10,253 bases of DNA from Peptostreptococcaceae bacterium (GTDB lineage Bacteria > Bacillota_A > Clostridia > Peptostreptococcales > Acidaminobacteraceae), in the NCBI GenBank assembly GCA_013619035.1, contig JABXKX010000577.1, positions 1 through 10,253 of the forward strand, read 5' to 3'. Below, one piece after another: positions 1-8,427 of this stretch (its first letter is position 1; each line of letters opens with the position of its first letter). The notes beneath the pieces are model-generated. The model was not told the DNA's origin. It made no database searches and saw only the letters and a list, made by a program, of their open reading frames with translations. Position numbers and translations under genes: made by a program.

Positions 1-465
1 TAAATTTAACTTTTGAGTCCTAGAACGTTCAACAGCACTAATCATTCCAGCAGAAGCCAAGTCCTGTGGTGAGGCATCCGTGGAAGCTATTGCAGCTCGC
101 TTAAGCTGTTTAAGTTTAGCTATATTGTTATAACTAAACCCCTGAGGGATTTTGATGCTCACAGCGCCTCCAGCTACATATTTTCGCCCATCAGGTCCAT
201 ACGTATAGACATAACTAGCCGAACCTATATGACCACCACCCGAATTAATATGAGCAGTCTCATGGGCTATCACATGATTTTCCCATTGCTTTAAACGGAT
301 GATTTCTTGTTTAATCCGTCTATCATCAGCAGTGCTAATGGTTATTTGTGAAATATCTTTGACTTTAAATTTTTCTTCGCTATCCTCATTAGGATTATCC
401 TTTTGAGATTTTATCTTACTAACACTCAATAAATTTGTAGCGATATAATTGGCATTAATCTTCAT
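1..465 (-). CDS. SprA-related putative metalloprotease (HExxH), 3' end beyond window
   Basis: An open frame of 155 codons runs from an ATG at 465 to the window edge without a stop, so the C-terminus is not seen. The start is supported by an AAGGTGAT Shine-Dalgarno-like stretch just upstream. Residues 1-55 are polar and low in complexity, with no obvious signal peptide. Residues 65-105 carry the core: an HExxH motif (HETAH, 68-72), then a Gly-rich INSGGGHIGSASY segment, YTYGPDGRKY (87-96) and GGAVSI. This matches what I recall of the SprA-related family (Pfam PF12118, also named putative metalloprotease CJM1_0395 family), whose hallmark is AHE.AH followed by GGxxxGxASYxYxxGPDGxxYAVGGEV. HExxH suggests a zinc metalloprotease; catalysis and substrate are not established as far as I know. 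A Lys/Ala-rich stretch follows (117-145). It lies 56 bases after uvrA on the same strand and has no convincing promoter of its own. Arg codons CGG, CGA and AGG appear more often here than in the uvr genes, which may hint at separate ancestry. Confidence 0.8.
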   Translation of the reverse strand, partial: MKINANYIATNLLSVSKIKSQKDNPNEDSEEKFKVKDISQITISTADDRRIKQEIIRLKQWENHVIAHETAHINSGGGHIGSASYVYTYGPDGRKYVAGGAVSIKIPQGFSYNNIAKLKQLKRAAIASTDASPQDLASAGMISAVERSRTQKLNL

Positions 466-484
466 ACAATCACCTTCTCAGAAA

Positions 485-501
485 TAGTCATATATTGACT
501 A
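485..501. repeat. Short inverted repeat between uvrA and the SprA-like gene
   Basis: TAGTCA and TGACTA form a perfect 6-base inverted repeat around a 5-base AT loop. It sits about 20 bases upstream of the SprA-like start codon and 20 bases after the uvrA stop. In the transcribed direction it is followed by a short TTTC, not a real U-tract, so it is a poor rho-independent terminator. It could be a weak attenuator, an operator, or chance in AT-rich DNA. Confidence 0.35.
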
Positions 502-521
502 CATACCACAAAGGTTAGGTG

Positions 522-3341
522 TTATAACATTTTTTTCAAAAATTCTCCTGTATATGAAGTTTTATGTTTAGCAACTTTTTCAGGTGTACCTTCTACAACG
601 ATTTTACCACCACGGTCACCACCATCTGGTCCTAAATCAACAATGTGATCTGCACACTTGATAATATCCAGGTTGTGTTCAATGACAATTACAGTATTAC
701 CCGCTTCAACTAAACGATCTAACACTTTGATTAAATGCTCCACATCTGCCATATGAAGACCTGTTGTTGGTTCATCTAAGATATAAAGTGTTTTACCAGT
801 ACTTCTTTTACTCAATTCAGTTGCAAGTTTAATACGTTGAGCTTCACCACCCGATAGCTGAGTTGAAGGCTGACCTAAACGAATATAATTCAAACCAACA
901 TCAGCAAGTGTTACAAGTTTTGTTTTTATTTTAGGAATGTTTTCAAAGAATACAATCGCTTCTTCAACCGTCATTTCAAGAACCTCTGAAATATTCTTAC
1001 CTTTATATTTCACTTCTAAAGTTTCTCTGTTGTATCTTTTACCTTTACAGACATCACATTGAACATAAACATCAGGTAGAAAATGCATTTCTATTTTGTT
1101 AATACCATCGCCATTACAACTTTCACATCGGCCACCTTTAACATTAAAACTAAATCGACCTTTTTTATACCCTCTTGCTTTCGCTTCTGGTACCATGGCA
1201 AATATATCTCTAATATGATCAAACATCCCTGTATAAGTCGCAGGATTTGATCTTGGCGTTCTACCAATAGGAGATTGATCAATATCAATAACCTTATCAA
1301 TATGCTCCAAACCTTCCACACGATCATGTTTTCCAGCTTTTCTTTTACTTCTTAAAAGATTGTTTGCTAAACTCTTATATAGAATTTCATTTACAAGGGT
1401 ACTCTTTCCAGAACCAGATACACCCGTTACACATGTCAGAATGCCAAGTGGGAACTTAACATCAATTTTCTTTAAGTTGTTTTCGGTTGCACCGAATACT
1501 GTAATCTTATCACCTTTTGATGAACGACGTTTTTTCGGAATCGCAATCGAACGTTTACCAGAGATATATTGTCCTGTAATTGAATCTTCTTCAGCTAATA
1601 TATCATCTATGGTACCAGATGCAATTAATTCACCACCATGCTCCCCAGCACCAGGACCTATATCTAAGATAAAGTCTGCACTTTTGATGGTCTCTTCATC
1701 ATGTTCAACAACAATAACCGTATTACCAATATCCGTTAAATTTCTTAAGGTACCTATTAATTTTTCATTGTCCTTTTGATGTAAACCAATACTCGGTTCA
1801 TCTAAGACATATAAAACACCAACCAGACTTGAGCCGATTTGAGTCGCCAGACGAATACGTTGAGATTCACCACCTGATAATGTTGAAGCTGAACGATTTA
1901 ATGATAAATAATTCAAACCAACATCACTCAAAAATTGTAATCTCTCAATAATTTCTTTTAAGATTTGTTCTGCAATCACGGTGTCATTTGTATCAAACTC
2001 TAAGTTTGTAAAATACTCTAAAGCATCTTTTACAGAAAAACGTGTTGCATCATCAATGTTTTTGCCTGCAATCGTAACTGCTAAAGACTCATCTTTAAGT
2101 CTTCTACCACGGCATTTAGGACATGGATTTAACGACATATATTCTTGTATTTTATTACGCATATAATCAGAATTAGTTTCTTTAAATCGTCTTTGAAGAT
2201 TATTAATAACACCCTCAAAAGGTGCTTTATAAGTTCTGTAATCATCATCAAATTTACTTGCAAATTTAAAGGTAATAATTCTTCCATTTGATCCATACAT
2301 CAATTCTTCTTGGCAGGTTTTTGATAACTCTTTATAAGGTGTATCTACACCATGTCCATGATGTTCCAATATACTATTAAACATCTGGATATAGTATGTA
2401 CCTTCTGCACTACCAGAAAACGGTGCAATAGCGCCACCTCTGATGCTTAGATTTGAATCTTCAACAACTAAATCCGGATCAATTTCTAATTTATAACCTA
2501 ACCCTTTACATTCAGGACATGCGCCATAAGGGGCATTAAATGAAAACATTCTTGGTTCCATTTCAGCAATACCAGCACCGTGTTCTGGACATGAAAAGTT
2601 TGTATTAAAAATTTCGTCACCATCATCTGTGTGACAAATCAAAACACCTTCTGATAATTTCAAAACCGTTTCAACAGAATCTGTTAAACGTTTTTCAATA
2701 CCAGGCTTAACAATCAGTCTATCCACAACCACTTCAATGGTATGTTTCTTATTCTTTTCCAGTTCAATTTCTTCACTGAGTTCACGCATTTCACCATTCA
2801 CTCGAACTCTTACAAATCCATCTTTACGGATCAAACTCAGTTCACGTTTATGCGTTCCCTTTTTACCCACAACAAGTGGTGCCAACAATTGAATTCTTGT
2901 TCTTTCTGGAAATGCGAGGACTATGTCGACTATCTCATCAATACTTTGTTGCGATATCACTTTACCACAAACAGGACAATGAGGTGTTCCAACTCTTGCA
3001 AACAACAATCTAAAGTAATCATAAATTTCGGTCACTGTACCAACTGTTGATCTGGGGTTTCTATTGGTCGTTTTTTGATCAATTGAAATGGCTGGTGATA
3101 ATCCCTCAATGTACTCTACATCTGGTTTTTCCATTTGACCTAAAAACTGTCTTGCGTATGACGATAAACTCTCTACATAACGTCTCTGACCTTCTGCATA
3201 AATGGTGTCAAAAGCCAGTGATGATTTACCTGAACCACTGAGACCTGTAATAACTATAAACTGATCTCTAGGAATCTTCACATCTATGTTTTTAAGATTA
3301 TGTTCCTTTGCACCTTTTATATCAATATATTTTTTTGACAT
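522..3341 (-). CDS. uvrA: UvrABC system protein A (excision nuclease damage-recognition ATPase)
   Basis: UvrA is the cytoplasmic damage sensor of nucleotide excision repair; its dimer scans DNA with UvrB and loads UvrB at bulky lesions. At 939 residues it is full length for the family (about 940-957). It has two ABC modules. Walker A motifs are GLSGSGKS (33-40) and GVSGSGKST (640-648), signatures are LSGGESQRI (489-497) and LSGGEAQRI (829-837), and Walker B motifs are YVLDEPS (511-517) and LDEPTTGLH (855-863). Zinc modules are visible at C122/C125 (CPVC), at 251-278 (CPEH...CPEC) and at C739/C742 with C762/C765 (CESC...CDVC). [10 protein letters not shown] segment sits at 407-415. At residue 254 the usual Cys of the second module is His, a residue that can also bind zinc. 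The ATG at 3341 is preceded by GGAGGG at a short spacing, and the stop is TAA. It begins 10 bases after the uvrB stop, so the two genes form one operon driven by the SOS promoter upstream of uvrB. Confidence 0.98.
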   Translation of the reverse strand: MSKKYIDIKGAKEHNLKNIDVKIPRDQFIVITGLSGSGKSSLAFDTIYAEGQRRYVESLSSYARQFLGQMEKPDVEYIEGLSPAISIDQKTTNRNPRSTVGTVTEIYDYFRLLFARVGTPHCPVCGKVISQQSIDEIVDIVLAFPERTRIQLLAPLVVGKKGTHKRELSLIRKDGFVRVRVNGEMRELSEEIELEKNKKHTIEVVVDRLIVKPGIEKRLTDSVETVLKLSEGVLICHTDDGDEIFNTNFSCPEHGAGIAEMEPRMFSFNAPYGACPECKGLGYKLEIDPDLVVEDSNLSIRGGAIAPFSGSAEGTYYIQMFNSILEHHGHGVDTPYKELSKTCQEELMYGSNGRIITFKFASKFDDDYRTYKAPFEGVINNLQRRFKETNSDYMRNKIQEYMSLNPCPKCRGRRLKDESLAVTIAGKNIDDATRFSVKDALEYFTNLEFDTNDTVIAEQILKEIIERLQFLSDVGLNYLSLNRSASTLSGGESQRIRLATQIGSSLVGVLYVLDEPSIGLHQKDNEKLIGTLRNLTDIGNTVIVVEHDEETIKSADFILDIGPGAGEHGGELIASGTIDDILAEEDSITGQYISGKRSIAIPKKRRSSKGDKITVFGATENNLKKIDVKFPLGILTCVTGVSGSGKSTLVNEILYKSLANNLLRSKRKAGKHDRVEGLEHIDKVIDIDQSPIGRTPRSNPATYTGMFDHIRDIFAMVPEAKARGYKKGRFSFNVKGGRCESCNGDGINKIEMHFLPDVYVQCDVCKGKRYNRETLEVKYKGKNISEVLEMTVEEAIVFFENIPKIKTKLVTLADVGLNYIRLGQPSTQLSGGEAQRIKLATELSKRSTGKTLYILDEPTTGLHMADVEHLIKVLDRLVEAGNTVIVIEHNLDIIKCADHIVDLGPDGGDRGGKIVVEGTPEKVAKHKTSYTGEFLKKML

Positions 3342-3351
3342 ATTCCCTCCG

Positions 3352-5328
3352 CTATTTCTTCTTTAAGAATTTTTCATACTCATTGATTTTATCTCTCAAG
3401 TCAGCTGCTCTTTCAAAGTGTAAATCACCAGCGGCTTGTTTCATTTCATCTCTTAAACTTTCAATTAACTCATATAAATCATCTGCATCATATTCTGTCA
3501 TTTCTTGATACAGTGCATCATCCTCTGCTATATGAGTTGCTTTAATTTCATCACGGATGGTCTTTCGAATACTCATAGGGATGATATTATGTTTCTTGTT
3601 GTACTCAGACTGTATGATACGTCTTCTATCCGTTTCATCTAAAGTCTTTTGCATCGATTTTGTAATTCTATTGGCATACATAATCACTCGACCTTCAGAG
3701 TTTCTTGCCGCTCTACCAACAGTTTGAATCAAAGATGTTTCTGATCTTAAGAAACCTTCTTTATCTGCATCTAAAATAGCAACCAATGAAACCTCAGGTA
3801 AATCTAAACCTTCTCTTAGTAAGTTGATACCAATTAAGACATCAAATTCACCTTTTCTAAGTTCTTTGATAATTTCAAGTCTTTCAAATGTTGCTATATC
3901 TGAATGCATATACTTTACTTTAAGATTTAAGTTCTTAAAGTAATCGGTTAAATCTTCAGACATCTTTTTCGTTAAAGTAGTCACCAGAACACGTTCATTC
4001 TTATCAATACATTTTATGATTTCACTGTATAGATCATCTATTTGTCCATCTACCGGTCTAATATCAATCGGCGGATCTAAAAGACCAGTCGGTCTTATAA
4101 TCTGTTCTGCTATCAATGGACTATGTTCTTTTTCATAAGGCCCCGGTGTCGCTGAAACAAAAACAGCTTGTTTCACAAGAGATTCAAATTCACCGAAGTT
4201 AAGTGGTCTATTGTCTAAAGCAGATGGTAATCTAAATCCATAATCTACAAGTGTTTGTTTTCTCGATTTATCTCCTGCAAACATGCCTCTAATCTGAGGT
4301 AAACTCACATGTGACTCATCAATAATAACCATCCAATCATCACCAAAGTAATCCATTAGTGTATAAGGTCTAGCCCCAGGTTCTCTACCCGAAATAGCTC
4401 TTGAATAGTTTTCTATACCGGAACAGAATCCAACTTCTCTTAACATTTCTATATCGTAGTTCGTTCGTTGTTCTATACGTTGCGCTTCAATCAATTTACC
4501 TTGTTCTTTAAACAGCTGGACCTGTTCTATCATTTCATCTTCTATTCGTTTTATCGCAGCTTCAATTTTTTCCTTCTGCGAAATATAATGAGACGCTGGC
4601 AAAATAGCCACATGATCTCTAATACCCAGGATCTCACCAGTCACCACTTGTATTTCTGAAATTCTATCAATTTCATCTCCAAAGAATTCTACTCTATAAG
4701 CAACTTTATCATTTGAAATAGGAAATATCTCAACCACATCGCCACGGACTCTAAAGGTACCACGGACAAACGATATGTCATTTCTATTGTATTGAAGTTC
4801 TACAAGTTTTTCTATTAGTTCTTCCCGACTTTTTTCCATTCCCGGACGCAAAGAAATGACCATGTTTTTATAATCAACAGGATCACCTAAACCATAAATG
4901 CAGGATACAGATGCAACAACAATCACATCATCTCTATCAAATAGAGACAGTGTTGCACTATGTCTCAACTTATCTATTTCATCATTAATCGATGAATCTT
5001 TTTCTATGAAAACATCCGCACCAGGAATATAAGCTTCAGGTTGGTAATAGTCATAATAACTCACAAAGAATTCAACCGCATTATTCGGAAAGAATTCCTT
5101 GAACTCTGCACACAACTGCCCTGCGAGAGTTTTATTATGGGCAATTACCAGTGTTTTCTTCTGAACATTCTGTATAACATTAGCCATCGTAAAAGTTTTA
5201 CCTGAACCGGTAACCCCTAGCAAGGTCTGATAATGTTCATTATTTTTAATACTTTCAGTAAGCACTTTTATTGCCTCTGGCTGGTCACCAGTTGGTTTAT
5301 AATCTGATATCAATTCGAATTTACTCAT
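3352..5328 (-). CDS. uvrB: UvrABC system protein B (excision nuclease helicase-like subunit)
   Basis: UvrB is the central nucleotide excision repair subunit. It receives the lesion from UvrA, verifies it with a beta-hairpin inserted between the strands, then recruits UvrC for incision. The 658-residue protein matches the usual length (B. subtilis about 661). Visible motifs are [10 protein letters not shown] (11-20), Walker A GVTGSGKT (38-45), the Tyr-rich beta-hairpin [12 protein letters not shown] (91-102), the DESH box (337-340), SATPGPYE (392-399), helicase motif [11 protein letters not shown] (535-543), and a C-terminal UVR motif (about 616-653) that binds UvrA and UvrC. I chose the ATG at 5328, not the in-frame ATG at 5361, because family members start with [17 protein letters not shown] and an AGGGGG Shine-Dalgarno lies 4 bases upstream of 5328. 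The 11 extra codons fall in the 5' leader after the predicted transcription start. The stop is TAG. It is the first gene of uvrB-uvrA. Confidence 0.98.
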   Translation of the reverse strand: MSKFELISDYKPTGDQPEAIKVLTESIKNNEHYQTLLGVTGSGKTFTMANVIQNVQKKTLVIAHNKTLAGQLCAEFKEFFPNNAVEFFVSYYDYYQPEAYIPGADVFIEKDSSINDEIDKLRHSATLSLFDRDDVIVVASVSCIYGLGDPVDYKNMVISLRPGMEKSREELIEKLVELQYNRNDISFVRGTFRVRGDVVEIFPISNDKVAYRVEFFGDEIDRISEIQVVTGEILGIRDHVAILPASHYISQKEKIEAAIKRIEDEMIEQVQLFKEQGKLIEAQRIEQRTNYDIEMLREVGFCSGIENYSRAISGREPGARPYTLMDYFGDDWMVIIDESHVSLPQIRGMFAGDKSRKQTLVDYGFRLPSALDNRPLNFGEFESLVKQAVFVSATPGPYEKEHSPLIAEQIIRPTGLLDPPIDIRPVDGQIDDLYSEIIKCIDKNERVLVTTLTKKMSEDLTDYFKNLNLKVKYMHSDIATFERLEIIKELRKGEFDVLIGINLLREGLDLPEVSLVAILDADKEGFLRSETSLIQTVGRAARNSEGRVIMYANRITKSMQKTLDETDRRRIIQSEYNKKHNIIPMSIRKTIRDEIKATHIAEDDALYQEMTEYDADDLYELIESLRDEMKQAAGDLHFERAADLRDKINEYEKFLKKK

Positions 5329-5332
5329 AAGA

Positions 5333-5338
5333 CCCCCT
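5333..5338 (-). promoter_or_regulatory. Shine-Dalgarno deciding the uvrB start
   Basis: AGGGGG lies 4 bases upstream of the ATG at 5328. It differs from AGGAGG at one position. The alternative in-frame ATG at 5361 has only a weak AAGGCG upstream, so this site favours the shorter protein. Confidence 0.75.
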
Positions 5339-5371
5339 GTAAAAGTAAACGGTTCATGCAAACACGCCTTA

Positions 5372-5385
5372 CAAACGTACGTTCG
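5372..5385 (-). promoter_or_regulatory. LexA (DinR) SOS box controlling uvrBA
   Basis: On the minus strand this reads CGAACGTACGTTTG. The published Bacillus LexA/DinR consensus is CGAAC-RNRY-GTTYC, and 13 of 14 positions match; only the last base differs. The central AACGTACGTT is a perfect palindrome. The box begins 6 bases downstream of the -10 element and so covers the predicted transcription start, a normal place for a repressor. Bound LexA would block uvrBA until RecA-stimulated LexA self-cleavage after DNA damage. No lexA gene is in the window. Confidence 0.88.
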
Positions 5386-5390
5386 TTCTT

Positions 5391-5419
5391 ATTATATGCT
5401 TTTTCATATAATACGTCAA
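5391..5419 (-). promoter_or_regulatory. Sigma-A-type promoter of the uvrB-uvrA operon
   Basis: The -35 element TTGACG (5414-5419) is separated by exactly 17 bases from a perfect -10 TATAAT (5391-5396). Transcription should start near 5384 and give a leader of about 55 bases before uvrB. This is the strongest promoter seen in the window, which fits a gene that is repressed at rest and strongly induced. Confidence 0.9.
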
Positions 5420-5464
5420 CACTGTATTTATATTGTACCATTTTTGTAGTCTTTCTAAAATAAG

Positions 5465-5487
5465 AAAAATCCTAGAACCCTAGGATT
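5465..5487 (-). terminator. Rho-independent terminator after the AI-2E family gene
   Basis: On the minus strand AATCCTAG, a 4-base GGTT loop and CTAGGATT form a perfect 8-base stem (5468-5487). It is followed directly by a T-rich tract (TTTTTCTTATTTT). The stem includes two bases of the TAA stop at 5486-5488, so terminator and stop codon overlap. It separates the upstream genes from the SOS-regulated uvrBA unit. Confidence 0.88.
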
Positions 5488-6592
5488 ATTCAATGATTAA
5501 ATCTTTATTTGAAAGTCTTTTTTCAACAAATCTTGTAAAAATCATTTGGAATACTGCAACTATAGGCACTGCTAATAACATACCCAGAACACCCATTAAA
5601 CTACCACCAACAATAATACCAAGTATAATCCAAAATGGTGATAAGCCAACAGAATCGCCTAATATCTTAGGGCCAAGTATATACCCATCAAACTGCTGTA
5701 AAGCAAGAATAAAGATAGCAACCCATAACGCTTTCATTGGACTGACAAATAAAGTCAGTATAATTGCTGGCACCATGCCTATAAACGGACCAAAGTATGG
5801 AATCATGTTCGTAATACCCACTATTATAGATAATAACGCTGCATATGGCGTTTGTAGAGCAACTAAACCCACAAAACACATCAACCCAATAATGATTGAA
5901 TCTATTGTTTTTCCAATAATATATCTAGAGAAAATAGCATTTACATCACTAAAAAATAACACCGTAATATCTGCATTTTTTTCTTTAATAAAACTATAAA
6001 GTATTTTCTTTAATCCCACTTGGAATTTTTCTTTATCTAATAACATATAAACAGCAATGATGAATCCAACAACGATTTTAAAGGTACCACCAAATACTGA
6101 CGTTACAATTGAAAATAAACTGTCCAATATACCATTAAGCAACTTTGGGATATCCACTATATATTTCGAGAATGAATCCATATTTAAATACTCTTGTAAC
6201 CCTAGTTGTTCATACCAGACCGATTTCACTATCACATCATTGAAATACCTTATAAACTCTTTTTGATAGATTTCAAAATTAGCAATCAGATCAATCACGT
6301 TCTTAGCAATCATTGGGATAATAATTGTAATTAAAGTCACTATGGCTCCCAGTACGAAAATATAACAAAGAACTATACTCAGTATGCGTCTAATCTTTAA
6401 TTTCTTTTGAAAAAACTTCATCATAGGATTGATAACAAATGCAATACCTATCGCCCAAAGTACAGGTTGTAAAATTCTAAGTATATACAATAATAATAAT
6501 CCCAATTCATCTATACGATCTAACATCTTAAATAGAACCATACAGATCACGAGTATCGGTAAGAATTCTAAGTAAGGTATTTTTTTCTTCAT
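5486..6592 (-). CDS. AI-2E / PerM-family membrane transporter
   Basis: This is a 368-residue integral membrane protein of the AI-2E transporter family (Pfam PF01594), whose members include TqsA, PerM and sodium/proton-antiporter-like proteins. Hydrophobic segments lie at about 8-23, 30-55, 68-95, 153-185 and 230-260, with the rest packed in 262-353. A long soluble loop (about 97-150) is typical of the family. Conserved stretches are TNMIPYFGPFIG (261-272) and the C-terminal DGYILGPKILGDSVGLSPFW (302-321) followed by the Gly-rich GIIVGGSLMGVLGMLLAVP. The substrate cannot be told from sequence; the family name comes from one E. coli member and does not show autoinducer transport here. The ATG at 6592 was chosen because a perfect AGGAGG (6600-6605) lies 7 bases upstream. 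An upstream in-frame ATG (6625) would add 11 codons that overlap the promoter-like -10. It is last in its transcription unit, ending in a terminator. Confidence 0.92.
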   Translation of the reverse strand: MKKKIPYLEFLPILVICMVLFKMLDRIDELGLLLLYILRILQPVLWAIGIAFVINPMMKFFQKKLKIRRILSIVLCYIFVLGAIVTLITIIIPMIAKNVIDLIANFEIYQKEFIRYFNDVIVKSVWYEQLGLQEYLNMDSFSKYIVDIPKLLNGILDSLFSIVTSVFGGTFKIVVGFIIAVYMLLDKEKFQVGLKKILYSFIKEKNADITVLFFSDVNAIFSRYIIGKTIDSIIIGLMCFVGLVALQTPYAALLSIIVGITNMIPYFGPFIGMVPAIILTLFVSPMKALWVAIFILALQQFDGYILGPKILGDSVGLSPFWIILGIIVGGSLMGVLGMLLAVPIVAVFQMIFTRFVEKRLSNKDLIIE

Positions 6593-6613
6593 AAAAAAAC
6601 CTCCTACACTTGC

Positions 6614-6622
6614 ATTATACCA
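6614..6622 (-). promoter_or_regulatory. Extended -10 promoter element before the AI-2E family gene
   Basis: TGG followed by a perfect TATAAT (6614-6619) forms an extended -10 (TGnTATAAT). No good -35 sits 16-18 bases upstream. A start near 6607 would leave a short leader holding the AGGAGG site. The element lies just after the GNAT stop codon at 6643, so the AI-2E gene could be transcribed alone as well as from upstream. Confidence 0.6.
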
Positions 6623-6642
6623 CAAGAGTAGAAGGTCCTACA

Positions 6643-7167
6643 TTAATTTTCTTTAAATGTAAAATCGTTTTTTATATCTTCCCAAACATAACCGATTGAC
6701 ACATAATCCACGCCACCAATTTGATCTAAACGTGTCTCTTTAGGTGTTCCACCTAATGCCTCACAGAATCCACATGCTGGATTATCTTTTAATACCCAGA
6801 CAATCATTCTGTTTATTTCTGATTTGATTAATGTTTGTGCTGATTTTTCTAATAAACTATGTCCTATGCCTTCACCTTGGTAACGATCCAACACATAAAT
6901 CATTGAAATCTCACCACGATTTACGCCGAAGTCATCTTTTGTTACTTCAGGTACAGCATATCCAATAATTTCACCAATCTTGGATTCTGCTACATAAATC
7001 AAGCTTTCTTTGTTCAGCATATTCATAAAGTTTCTTTTTTGCTTGTCATAATTAATGTTTTCTAAGTAATCCTGATCAATAATACCACGATAAGCTGTTT
7101 TCCAAGTTTCTACATATACTTTCGTTACACCGATACTATCATAAATACTTGCTTTTCTAATGATCAT
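6643..7167 (-). CDS. GNAT-family N-acetyltransferase
   Basis: A cytoplasmic acyltransferase of 174 residues that transfers an acetyl group from acetyl-CoA to an unidentified amine. The N-terminus MIIRKASIYDSIGVTKVYVE with TWKTAYRGII (21-30) is typical of the large Bacillota GNAT group. Acetyl-CoA binding motif A is at about 87-108 (ISMIYVLDRYQGEGIG, with the R/Q-x-x-G-x-G turn as YQGEGIG). Motif B is likely WVLKDNPACGFCEALGG (124-140), where the Asn and the following helix are usual. The ATG at 7167 is chosen because AAGGAG (7175-7180) lies 7 bases upstream and the family's IRKA start follows; the longer in-frame ATG at 7227 would add 20 atypical residues across the promoter. It lies between ctpA and the AI-2E gene. 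No substrate specificity can be deduced. Confidence 0.93.
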   Translation of the reverse strand: MIIRKASIYDSIGVTKVYVETWKTAYRGIIDQDYLENINYDKQKRNFMNMLNKESLIYVAESKIGEIIGYAVPEVTKDDFGVNRGEISMIYVLDRYQGEGIGHSLLEKSAQTLIKSEINRMIVWVLKDNPACGFCEALGGTPKETRLDQIGGVDYVSIGYVWEDIKNDFTFKEN

Positions 7168-7184
7168 ATACAAACTCCTTCTTA

Positions 7185-7201
7185 AAATCTTTAAAAGATT
7201 T
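7185..7201. repeat. AT-only-arm inverted repeat in the GNAT leader
   Basis: AAATCTTT and AAAGATTT are perfect inverted arms around one base, in practice a 6-base stem with a 5-base loop. It is 5 bases upstream of the GNAT Shine-Dalgarno. The arms hold one G:C pair each, so the hairpin would be very weak, and it is not followed by a T-tract. It may be chance. Confidence 0.3.
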
Positions 7202-7213
7202 CCACGAATACAT

Positions 7214-7222
7214 AGTATAACA
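7214..7222 (-). promoter_or_regulatory. Extended -10 promoter element before the GNAT gene
   Basis: TGT followed by TATACT (7214-7219) gives a TGnTATAmT-type extended -10. A partial -35 (TTCAAA) sits about 16 bases upstream, inside the end of ctpA. It would yield a leader of about 40 bases. It suggests that the GNAT gene starts its own transcription unit instead of depending fully on the ftsX operon. Confidence 0.55.
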
Positions 7223-7231
7223 TACATTTCG

Positions 7232-8422
7232 TTATTTTGAAAGTATTAATCCTTTTAATACTTCTAATCCCTTAATAAGTTGAGTATCCTCTTCTAAATT
7301 TGGTGACTCACCATTTATAATACCCTTATATTCAACAATATAATCTGGTGTTACGCCAACTTCATGAATAATGTTATCATTTGGTGTGAAGTATTGTGAG
7401 TAAGTTATTTTATAACCTGAACCATCTCTTAAATTTGTTATGCCTTGAACAATACCTTTTCCAAACGTTTCAACCCCTACAACCGGGCCAATTTGAGTGT
7501 CTTGAACAGCTCCCAATAAAATTTCTGAAGCACTTGCACTGTTCTCATTAGCCAAAAATACAACCGGTATATCCAATTTTGAAGCATCTGATTTATACGT
7601 TCTTTTGTTGTCTTTGTTATCAAGGGTATAAATGATCGTACCTGATCCCATTAATACATCAGCAATTTCAGTGCTTTCATGAACCAAACCACCAGGATTA
7701 TCTCTAACGTCAACAATCAATCCTTTTATATCTTCACGCTGCATAGCTTTTAAATGTGTATTAAACTCTTTTGCAACATCTGTTCCAAACTGATAAAGAT
7801 AAATGTAACCAATATCGTCAATAACCGTAGATGATACAAATGGTACTTCTACTTTACCTCTTTCAAGATTAAAAGTAATGATTTCATCATTTCGATTAAC
7901 AATCACTTCAATTTTTGTACCTTCTTCACCTAACATCACATCAATTAAGTGTTCATAACCATATTCTTCTATGGTCTCACCATCTACTTCAATGATGTAA
8001 TCACCAGCAAGTAAACCTGCTTTTTCTGCTGGCGAGTTTGGAAAGACTCTCGTGACATGTATATCACCATCAGCAACATCACTAAGGACGCCGATACCCA
8101 CATAGTTACCATTTGTCGAATCATTGTATTCTTTTAATTCTTCTTTAGTAAAATATCTAGAATATTTATCGCCTGTGGCTTCAAACATACCACGGTACAT
8201 GCCAGTTTCAATATCTTCTTCAGTAATTTCCAAATAGAAATTATCTAAAAGTTCTTCTTTAATACTTTCGGCTTTTTTATACTGTTCGTCCATTGAAGTC
8301 AGTCGCTCATATTTAACAACGGGTACCAACACCACATGTTCAGCACTTAAAAGAACCATACCAATACCCATTGTCGCCAATACACCTACGACAAATGAGA
8401 TGATTATATTTCTTATCTTCAT
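7232..8422 (-). CDS. ctpA: S41-family C-terminal processing protease with PDZ domain (CtpA/CtpB type)
   Basis: A 396-residue membrane-anchored serine protease that acts outside the membrane and trims or degrades proteins from their C-termini. In order it has an N-terminal transmembrane anchor (about 4-27), a helical region with the family's GMxxxTGDKYSRYFT segment (about 74-92), a PDZ domain (about 102-190, including GIGVLS and SPAEKAGLLAGDYI), and the S41 core with VDVRDNPGG (238-246). The catalytic dyad is visible: Ser297 in NSASASE and Lys322 in FGKG, with Gln326 four residues later. The 25-residue Ser-Lys spacing equals that of E. coli Tsp/Prc and B. subtilis CtpB. The ATG at 8422 is taken because AGGAG lies 5 bases upstream; the longer in-frame ATG at 8449 lies inside the previous gene. 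It starts 8 bases after the M23 gene. No C-terminal peptidoglycan-binding domain is evident after the core. Symbol by family; ctpB would be equally fair. Confidence 0.95.
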   Translation of the reverse strand: MKIRNIIISFVVGVLATMGIGMVLLSAEHVVLVPVVKYERLTSMDEQYKKAESIKEELLDNFYLEITEEDIETGMYRGMFEATGDKYSRYFTKEELKEYNDSTNGNYVGIGVLSDVADGDIHVTRVFPNSPAEKAGLLAGDYIIEVDGETIEEYGYEHLIDVMLGEEGTKIEVIVNRNDEIITFNLERGKVEVPFVSSTVIDDIGYIYLYQFGTDVAKEFNTHLKAMQREDIKGLIVDVRDNPGGLVHESTEIADVLMGSGTIIYTLDNKDNKRTYKSDASKLDIPVVFLANENSASASEILLGAVQDTQIGPVVGVETFGKGIVQGITNLRDGSGYKITYSQYFTPNDNIIHEVGVTPDYIVEYKGIINGESPNLEEDTQLIKGLEVLKGLILSK

Positions 8423-8427
8423 CTTCT

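Noticed and set aside
10..35. GAACGTTC near position 21 as a second SOS box
   Set aside because: The half-sites abut with no 4-base spacer and the site is inside coding sequence, so it does not fit the LexA consensus.
1360..1779. 139-codon plus-strand open frame inside uvrA
   Set aside because: It is antisense to conserved ABC motifs of uvrA, and the sequence matches no family I recognise. It reflects codon bias on the other strand.
5431..5460. Second upstream promoter for uvrB (TGGTACAAT extended -10)
   Set aside because: TGG-TACAAT is a plausible extended -10, but the -35 is poor and a far better promoter with the LexA box lies downstream, so I do not list it as a feature.
5493..5999. 168-codon open frame on the plus strand opposite the AI-2E family gene
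   Set aside because: It is the antisense shadow of a clear membrane-protein gene; composition is unlike a natural protein and no ribosome binding site or promoter supports it.
6626..6645. GTAG...CTAC inverted repeat after the GNAT gene as a possible terminator
   Set aside because: The stem is only 4 bases plus weak pairs and no T-tract follows; it is more likely part of the spacer of the extended -10 promoter region.
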